Shown here: one piece after another, positions 7,738 to 11,443 of the stretch
Layout of the letters: every line of letters starts with the position of its first letter
Numbering within the stretch: position 1 is the first letter of the stretch
Assembly: GCA_030697085.1 (NCBI GenBank)
Contig: JAUYQT010000349.1
Location: 1 to 11,443 of the forward strand
DNA: 11,443 nt
Source: Azonexus sp.
GTDB taxonomy: Bacteria > Pseudomonadota > Gammaproteobacteria > Burkholderiales > Rhodocyclaceae
Direction: 5' to 3'
The notes under the pieces: generated by a model
Seen by the model: the letters and a program-made list of their open reading frames with translations, nothing else
What the model was told of the DNA's origin: nothing
Databases searched by the model: none
Program-made: the position numbers and the translations under genes

Positions 7738-7901
7738 CAATTTGCGCGGCCGAATTCTAAATGGCGGCGGCAGTTTTAACGATGTGGCAAATCGTCGCAC
7801 CCCAAGTGGCGCAGCCTTGAAATGAGCCTCGTCGGCACAATCAGGTGGCTCGCCCAGCACCCGAAAAATGCGCTGCCTGCTTGAGCAAGTAAAATAGCGA
7901 A

Positions 7902-8585
7902 ATGACCATTGATCGCCTGCACCTCTCGCCAGAAACACCTGAATGGCGGCGGAGCCTTCCCTATCTGTTACTGGCGATTGCCTTGCACATTGCGGTACTT
8001 TTCTACCCAATGACGATCGTCAGCGGCATGCTGAAGACCACACCACCGCTCAGCGCCACGCTCAAAATGGAACAAGCCGCCCCAGCGCCCGTGGTCGAGC
8101 CGGCAAAAGAGCTGCCCTCGCCGCCGCCAGTAGCCAGCAGCTCGCGCCGGGAACGGCCAGTCCCCAAGCCACGTGCCGTCATTGCCATGACGCCGGAACA
8201 GGCAGCCCCCAGCGCCGTTTTTGCCGTACCAACACCCGTCGTTGCCCCGCCACTAGCCGCGCCCGCCGCCCCCGTAGTCACCAACCCTGCACCCACAACA
8301 TTCAGCCCGGCACGCTTTGACGCGGCCTATCTGCATAACCCGCGCCCCAACTACCCAGCCGTTTCCCGCCGCCTGGGTGAAGAAGGCAAAGTGCTGCTCA
8401 GGGTTCTCGTCAGCCCGGATGGCCGGGCGGCTGCGGTCAACCTGGAAAAAAGCAGTAATTTCGAGCGACTCGACGAAGCGGCCCGTCAGGCCGTGGCGCA
8501 ATGGCGCTTTGTGCCGGCCAAGCGCGGCGACGAAACCGTTGAGGCGACCATCATCATTCCGCTGGTCTTTCGACTGGAGGATTGA
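7902..8585 (+). CDS. TonB energy-transducing protein 2, divergent paralogue
   Basis: This is a 227-residue TonB-family protein. The N-terminal anchor helix spans about 19-40 with H29. A Pro/Ala-rich spacer at about 58-134 differs from that of TonB1, which uses KP-rich runs. The C-terminal domain (137-227) contains PNYPAVSRR, EEGKVLLRVLV and QWRFVPAKRGDE. Hand alignment of the 90-residue C-terminal domains gives about 61 identities with TonB1, while the spacers and N-termini have diverged. A local duplication is the simplest reading. It has no exbB/exbD of its own on this strand and would have to use the motor encoded by the divergent operon or one elsewhere. The Shine-Dalgarno before the ATG is weak. 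It converges on the tmRNA gene downstream. Confidence 0.9.
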   Translation: MTIDRLHLSPETPEWRRSLPYLLLAIALHIAVLFYPMTIVSGMLKTTPPLSATLKMEQAAPAPVVEPAKELPSPPPVASSSRRERPVPKPRAVIAMTPEQAAPSAVFAVPTPVVAPPLAAPAAPVVTNPAPTTFSPARFDAAYLHNPRPNYPAVSRRLGEEGKVLLRVLVSPDGRAAAVNLEKSSNFERLDEAARQAVAQWRFVPAKRGDETVEATIIIPLVFRLED

Positions 8586-8627
8586 GTCAGATTAATACGC
8601 GGGATTTTCAGTCAGTAGAATTGACGA

Positions 8628-8645
8628 TGGGGACCGAAGTCCCCA
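8628..8645 (-). terminator. UUCG-capped GC hairpin at 3' end of ssrA
   Basis: TGGGGAC-TTCG-GTCCCCA forms a perfect 7-bp stem with the very stable cUUCGg loop. It is not followed by a T-run on either strand (TCGTCAATTC on the minus side), so it is more likely a structural end of the coding piece or a processing/exonuclease stop than a classical intrinsic terminator. It lies between converging tonB2 and ssrA. Confidence 0.4.
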
Positions 8646-8692
8646 CCGGCTGTCTTGAGTAACAAGGCTTCAGCGGCCCCGGCTAACCGTTT

Positions 8693-8725
8693 TTAGGCGG
8701 CAATAGCGAATTGCTCATCATTGGC
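8693..8725 (-). other. ssrA: tmRNA proteolysis-tag reading frame, ANDEQFAIAA-stop
   Basis: From the resume codon GCC at 8725 the frame reads Ala-Asn-Asp-Glu-Gln-Phe-Ala-Ile-Ala-Ala followed by TAA. The ANDE start matches the SspB-binding part of known tags, and the AA end matches the ClpXP/ClpAP degron (compare ANDENYALAA in Escherichia coli). The middle QF and penultimate I are the variable positions. Confidence 0.95.
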
Positions 8726-8810
8726 AATTATGGATTTGCTTCATTAACGTCGATCGCCTGACGAGTTGCCTACTCACCTTTGCCCGCCCTGTCGAAACCA
8801 GTGCACCCCC

Positions 8811-8835
8811 ATCTAAAAGCACCGTGATGCCCTTA
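8811..8835 (-). other. ssrA: Intervening spacer of permuted tmRNA, forms a hairpin
   Basis: The 25 nt between the encoded CC and the GGGGGTG start of the coding piece can fold as TAAGGGCA / TGCTTTTA, an 8-bp stem with two G-U pairs around a TCACGG loop. It would extend the acceptor stem in the precursor and be removed during maturation, leaving two RNAs. Confidence 0.75.
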
Positions 8836-8940
8836 GGTGGAGGTGAGGGGAATCGAACCCCTGTCCAGAACGCCTCCAGATTGTCGGAATTACAACCATG
8901 GGGAGAATGGTACAGCAGCGTTCGAGGCCTTTCAATCGAA
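8836..8940 (-). ncRNA. ssrA: tmRNA acceptor piece (T-arm and 3' acceptor strand)
   Basis: This first-transcribed piece ends with T-stem/loop AGGGGTTCGATTCCCCT (8862-8846), acceptor strand CACCTCC (8845-8839), discriminator A8838 and CC (8837-8836). The next base is T, so the terminal A of CCA is not encoded and would have to be added by CCA-adding enzyme after processing. The upstream part GGAGGCGTTCTGGAC carries the 3' strand of P2. The 5' boundary near 8940 is a guess; I could not identify a convincing promoter between it and the lipoprotein stop at 8986. Confidence 0.85.
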
Positions 8941-8985
8941 TGGACACAATGGATTGTTGTTTACTTGTAACCAAAGGTAGGCGGT

Positions 8986-9507
8986 TTAATGGCCACACCA
9001 CTGGCGGCGGTCGCCCTGACCAAACGGCAAGGACTGGCGCTCGGTCAGATTCAGCGTGCTGCGCAGCTTGCCGCTGCTCCCGTCGAAAAGTACGTTGAAG
9101 CGGGCGGGCTCATTAAAGTCGTCGCACCAGCGCCATTCCCAGACCAACTCATCGCGCGCTGCAAAATACATCGTCCAATCTGGCCAGGGTGGACCAATGA
9201 TGCGTAACACTTGGTCCTGTGTCATGCCCGGCTGGAGACGGGCAAAGTGCTTTTGGTCGAGGACGTTTTCCCGACTCGTCAAGACTCCTTGTGCGTCGAT
9301 TCGCAGCATATAGGTTTGAAAACCTGCCGGCCCGCGTGGGTAGACGAGCAATTGGCTACCGTCCGGTTCCGCGAAGCGCATGGCTGGCTCGCCCATCAAC
9401 TGAATGACATCCGCGTCGCTGCTGACGCCCAACCCCAAGCCTCGCCCAGCGTAGGAGGCGCAGCCAGCAATCAGAATGGCGCAGATCAGCGTAATGATGT
9501 TTTTCAT
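8986..9507 (-). CDS. Outer-membrane lipoprotein with BamE/SmpA-like repeats
   Basis: This 173-residue lipoprotein has the signal peptide MKNIITLICAILIAGC with lipobox IAGC, so C16 would be lipidated. S18-Y19 follow rather than Asp at +2, which favours sorting to the outer membrane. Two units resemble the SmpA/OmlA (BamE) fold: about 27-92 (SSDADVIQLMGEPAMRF, then DAQGVLTSREN) and about 93-157 (LQPGMTQDQVLRIIGPPW, then DGSSGKLRSTLNL). In each, a short helix and a G-P turn are followed by strands. It is longer than typical BamE (about 110-120 residues), so it is a related lipoprotein and not clearly BamE. It ends about 46 nt upstream of the estimated ssrA 5' end on the same strand. The Shine-Dalgarno is weak (AGG about 10 nt before the ATG). 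The function is unknown. Confidence 0.78.
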   Translation of the reverse strand: MKNIITLICAILIAGCASYAGRGLGLGVSSDADVIQLMGEPAMRFAEPDGSQLLVYPRGPAGFQTYMLRIDAQGVLTSRENVLDQKHFARLQPGMTQDQVLRIIGPPWPDWTMYFAARDELVWEWRWCDDFNEPARFNVLFDGSSGKLRSTLNLTERQSLPFGQGDRRQWCGH

Positions 9508-9549
9508 GGGGTCGCCTGGACTATGTGAGCAAAGGCATTTCGATCTCTT

Positions 9550-10146
9550 TCAAAGATCCCGTTCAGCACTTAATAGCCGCTCGCAATAACGGGCGATCAA
9601 ATCAACCTCCAGGTTGATCTTGCTCCCCGCCTTAAGTTGGTTGAGCGTTGTGTTTTCCAGTGTGTGCGGAATCAGGTTGATGGTAAAAACCTGGCCGCTG
9701 ACTTCGTTGGTGGTCAGGCTTGTTCCGTTGACCGTCACTGAACCCTTGCGTGCAATATATTTGGCGATTTCCTTGGGGGCCAGAATTTCGAGCAGGCGGT
9801 TGTCGCCTATCGGGTCGAATCGCAGCACTTCGCCAACGCCATCAACATGCCCAGAAACCAAGTGGCCGCCGAGCCGGTCGGATAAACGTAGCGCCTTTTC
9901 CATGTTGATTTCACCTGGGGCATCAAGGCCAACGGTGCAGGACAGCGTTTCAGGCGAGACATCGACCATAAAATGATTGCCTTCAGTCGCTACCACGGTC
10001 AGGCAAACGCCATTGCAGGCAATCGAATCGCCCAGCGCGACATCGTCCAGGCTGAGCTGGCCGGCATCGACATGCAGGCGGAAGCCGGCTTCGCGGACGG
10101 TGAGATGCGTGATGCGGCCGACTGCCGCAATAATTCCAGAGAACAT
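9550..10146 (-). CDS. ribE: Riboflavin synthase alpha subunit
   Basis: Riboflavin synthase (EC 2.5.1.9) dismutates two 6,7-dimethyl-8-ribityllumazine molecules to riboflavin and a pyrimidinedione in the cytoplasm, as a homotrimer. The 198 residues contain two lumazine-binding repeats: repeat 1 with MFSGII (1-6), GDSIACNGVCLTV (39-51) and VSPETL (63-68); repeat 2 with GGHLVSGHVDG (93-103), KGSVTVNGTSLT (134-145) and LIPHTLENTT (158-167). The length and the MFSGII start are normal for the family. The frame is open upstream to an ATG at 10227, but those 27 residues do not resemble the family, and an AGG element precedes the ATG at 10146. No ribD, ribBA or ribH neighbour is visible, and the 126-nt gap to the divergent gene shows no FMN-riboswitch-like elements. 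Confidence 0.96.
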   Translation of the reverse strand: MFSGIIAAVGRITHLTVREAGFRLHVDAGQLSLDDVALGDSIACNGVCLTVVATEGNHFMVDVSPETLSCTVGLDAPGEINMEKALRLSDRLGGHLVSGHVDGVGEVLRFDPIGDNRLLEILAPKEIAKYIARKGSVTVNGTSLTTNEVSGQVFTINLIPHTLENTTLNQLKAGSKINLEVDLIARYCERLLSAERDL

Positions 10147-10272
10147 GGTTGAACCTGTGGAGAGCAAAAGGGAAACTTTATCACGCCTGCTTCCGCCGGC
10201 TGATTGCAGAAAATGACAAATGGGCATAAGGTCATGAGCTGCATGTAATTTATCGGCCGAGGGGGGAGAAAA

Positions 10273-11412
10273 GTGAAGAAGACACTGCTTGCGACGCTGT
10301 TTTTGGCAATCACCAGCGGCGCCTTGGCCGACATCACGATTGGCGTCACCCTCTCGCTGACCGGGCCGGCTGCCTCGCTCGGCCTGCCAGAAAAAAACAC
10401 CATCGAGCTGTTACCCAAGGTGATCGCCGGACAGACCGTCAATTACCTCATTCTCGACGATGCTTCCAATCCGGCGACGGCGATCAGCAATACGCAAAAG
10501 CTGATCGGCGAACACCAGGTCGATCTGATCATCGGCTCGACGACGGTTTCAAACTCGCTGGCCATGATCGACCTCGTCGCCGAGAACGAAACGCCGATGA
10601 TCTCCCTGGCCGCCGCCGCCCGCCTCATCGCACCGATGGATGCCCAGCGTCAATGGGTGTTCAAGACAGCGCACGACGACACCCAGATGTCGACGGCGAT
10701 CATCGAGCACATGACCAATCATGGCGTTAAGAGCGCCGCCTATATCGGTTTTTCCGACGCCTATGGCGACACCTGGTGGCAGGCGTTCTCCTGGCTGGCC
10801 GAAGTGCGCCGGATCAAAATGCTCGGCAACGAACGCTTTCACCGCGCCGCTACCGACGTCAGCGAACAGGTACTGAAGCTGCTCGCCACGCAGCCGGATG
10901 CGGTGCTGATTGGCGGCGCCGGCTCGCCGGCAATGCTGCCCGCGCAAGCGCTCAGGGAACACGGATACACCGGCCTGATCTACCAGACGCACGCCGTCGC
11001 CAATGACAATTATCTACGTGCTTGCGGCCCGGCTTGCGAAGGTACCCTACTGCCGAGCAGCCCCTTGCTGGTCGCCGAACAGTTGCCGGCCGACAATCCG
11101 GTAAAGCCGGCGGCGCTGGCCTATATCAAGCAATACCAGGCCGCGTATGGCGCGGGCAGTATCAATGCCTTTGGCAGCTACGCCTGGGATGCCGGATTGT
11201 TGCTCGGTAACGCCGCGCCCATCGCGCTGAAAACAGCACCGCCGGGCAGTCGCGAATTTCGCGTTGCCCTGCGTGATGCGCTGGAAGGCACGACCAATCT
11301 GGCAGCCGCCAATGGCGTCTTCAACATGAGCGCCAACGATCACCTCGGTTTGGACCAGCGCGCCCGCGTCATGGTCACCATTCGGCAAGGCCGCTGGAAA
11401 CTGGTCCACTGA
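10273..11412 (+). CDS. Periplasmic ligand-binding protein, LivK-like (Peripla_BP_6)
   Basis: This is a 379-residue substrate-binding protein of the branched-chain amino acid/amide ABC transporter type. Residues 1-19 are a signal peptide cleaved at ALA-DI. The mature start, ITIGVTLSLTGPAASLG (21-37), is the family hallmark, and YLILDDASNPATA (58-70) matches the following strand-turn. IIGSTTVSNS and PMISLAAAARL complete lobe 1. YIGFSDAYGDTWWQAF lies at the lobe hinge, and FGSYAWDAGLLL lies in the second lobe. Two Cys (CGPAC, about 261-265) may form a disulfide. The start is a GTG at 10273 with GGGGGGAG upstream as Shine-Dalgarno. The ligand is unknown; amino acids, amides or aromatic acids are typical. 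Only 31 nt follow the stop, so the permease and ATPase genes may lie to the right or be absent. Confidence 0.92.
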   Translation: MKKTLLATLFLAITSGALADITIGVTLSLTGPAASLGLPEKNTIELLPKVIAGQTVNYLILDDASNPATAISNTQKLIGEHQVDLIIGSTTVSNSLAMIDLVAENETPMISLAAAARLIAPMDAQRQWVFKTAHDDTQMSTAIIEHMTNHGVKSAAYIGFSDAYGDTWWQAFSWLAEVRRIKMLGNERFHRAATDVSEQVLKLLATQPDAVLIGGAGSPAMLPAQALREHGYTGLIYQTHAVANDNYLRACGPACEGTLLPSSPLLVAEQLPADNPVKPAALAYIKQYQAAYGAGSINAFGSYAWDAGLLLGNAAPIALKTAPPGSREFRVALRDALEGTTNLAAANGVFNMSANDHLGLDQRARVMVTIRQGRWKLVH

Positions 11413-11443
11413 GCATTTTACCAGACCACGCTTGCCGCCCCGG

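Larger units (their letters stand above)
7693..7901. promoter_or_regulatory. Divergent intergenic control region between two tonB genes
   Basis: These 209 nt separate the starts of tonB1 (minus) and tonB2 (plus) and must hold both promoters unless one is read from further away. The tonB1 side (about 7701-7745) is strongly AT-rich and contains two dyads, described separately. The tonB2 side is more GC-rich; TAAAAT at 7890-7895 resembles a -10 box, but it is too close to the ATG to be convincing and has no matching -35. I see no coding sequence here. Confidence 0.7.
8628..8810 (-). ncRNA. ssrA: tmRNA coding piece (D-analogue, tag frame, 3' hairpins)
   Basis: The piece starts with GGGGGTGCACTGGTTTCGAC at 8810, the canonical tmRNA 5' end. 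The tag frame lies at 8725-8693. After the tag stop, a GC-rich region with small hairpins (for example CTTG-TTACT-CAAG, 8665-8653) leads to a strong stem TGGGGAC-TTCG-GTCCCCA (8645-8628), which I take as the 3' boundary. The mature 3' end could lie some bases either side. Confidence 0.85.
8628..8940 (-). ncRNA. ssrA: Circularly permuted two-piece tmRNA gene
   Basis: tmRNA rescues stalled ribosomes by acting as alanyl-tRNA and then as a short message for a degradation tag. Here the usual 3' part (P2 strand, T-arm, acceptor strand) is encoded first, followed by a 25-nt spacer, then the usual 5' part with the tag reading frame. The halves fit: GGGGGTG (8810-8804) pairs with CACCTCC (8845-8839) as a 7-bp acceptor stem with G-U as the third pair, the alanine identity element. 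The T-arm is AGGGG-TTCGATT-CCCCT (8862-8846). GGTTTCGACAGGG (8799-8787) is the D-analogue hallmark. A short P2-like pairing, GGGCG (8789-8785) with CGTTC (8872-8868), also exists between the pieces. The outer ends (about 8940 and 8628) are estimates. Family knowledge: such precursors are cut into two RNAs that stay base-paired. Confidence 0.93.

Noticed and set aside
7693..7901. Fur box controlling the TonB genes
   Set aside because: The AT-rich dyads do not match the GATAATGATAATCATTATC-type pattern; the best match is the FNR/Anr consensus.
8836..8880. tmRNA 3'-end fragment as an integrase attachment-site remnant of a genomic island
   Set aside because: A lone ssrA 3' end often marks an att site. 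Here the matching 5' half and tag frame follow within 30 nt on the same strand, and no integrase is present, so a permuted gene explains everything.
10147..10227. 27-residue N-terminal extension of riboflavin synthase from the ATG at 10227
   Set aside because: The extension does not resemble the family, while MFSGII at 10146 is the canonical start and has an AGG upstream.
10147..10272. FMN riboswitch upstream of ribE
   Set aside because: I see none of the conserved RFN-element segments in this 126-nt gap on either strand.

Overview
The window reads as chromosomal DNA of a high-GC betaproteobacterium, most likely Rhodocyclales (Dechloromonas/Azonexus-like). The best pointer is a circularly permuted, two-piece tmRNA gene with a readable ANDEQFAIAA tag at about 8.63-8.94 kb on the minus strand. 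As I recall, permuted ssrA occurs in alphaproteobacteria, some cyanobacteria and a limited set of betaproteobacteria. The other genes fit a Gram-negative with an outer membrane and a TonB system. There are no phage, transposon, plasmid or CRISPR signatures.

Layout. 1-1469 (minus) is selO, a protein adenylyltransferase pseudokinase, cut by the left edge and carrying a 9-residue tandem repeat expansion. 1658-1876 (plus) is a small two-helix membrane protein. 7692 down to 1922 (minus) is one tightly packed operon: tonB, exbB, exbD, a TonB-dependent outer-membrane receptor, a secreted BNR/Asp-box protein with a Cys-rich CECC cluster, and a periplasmic thioredoxin-like protein with a CSHC active site. 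7902-8585 (plus) is a second tonB, head-to-head with the operon and about two-thirds identical to tonB1 in the C-terminal domain. The 209-nt gap between the two tonB genes holds a perfect TTGAT-N4-ATCAA palindrome (FNR/Anr-type site) and a second AT-rich dyad. 8628-8940 (minus) is the permuted ssrA. 8986-9507 (minus) is a lipoprotein with two apparent BamE/SmpA-like units. 9550-10146 (minus) is riboflavin synthase (ribE). 10273-11412 (plus) is a branched-chain-amino-acid-type ABC transporter periplasmic binding protein.

How it works together. The central operon looks like a complete uptake module. The receptor would import an unknown ligand across the outer membrane, powered by its own TonB-ExbB-ExbD complex, and two exported partner proteins (BNR and thioredoxin-like) would act in the periplasm. 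The Cys/His clusters and the CxxC thioredoxin suggest metal handling, perhaps copper, but this is inference only. The FNR-type site suggests oxygen- or nitric-oxide-responsive control. The flanking genes (selO, ssrA, ribE) are housekeeping or stress functions with no evident link to the module.
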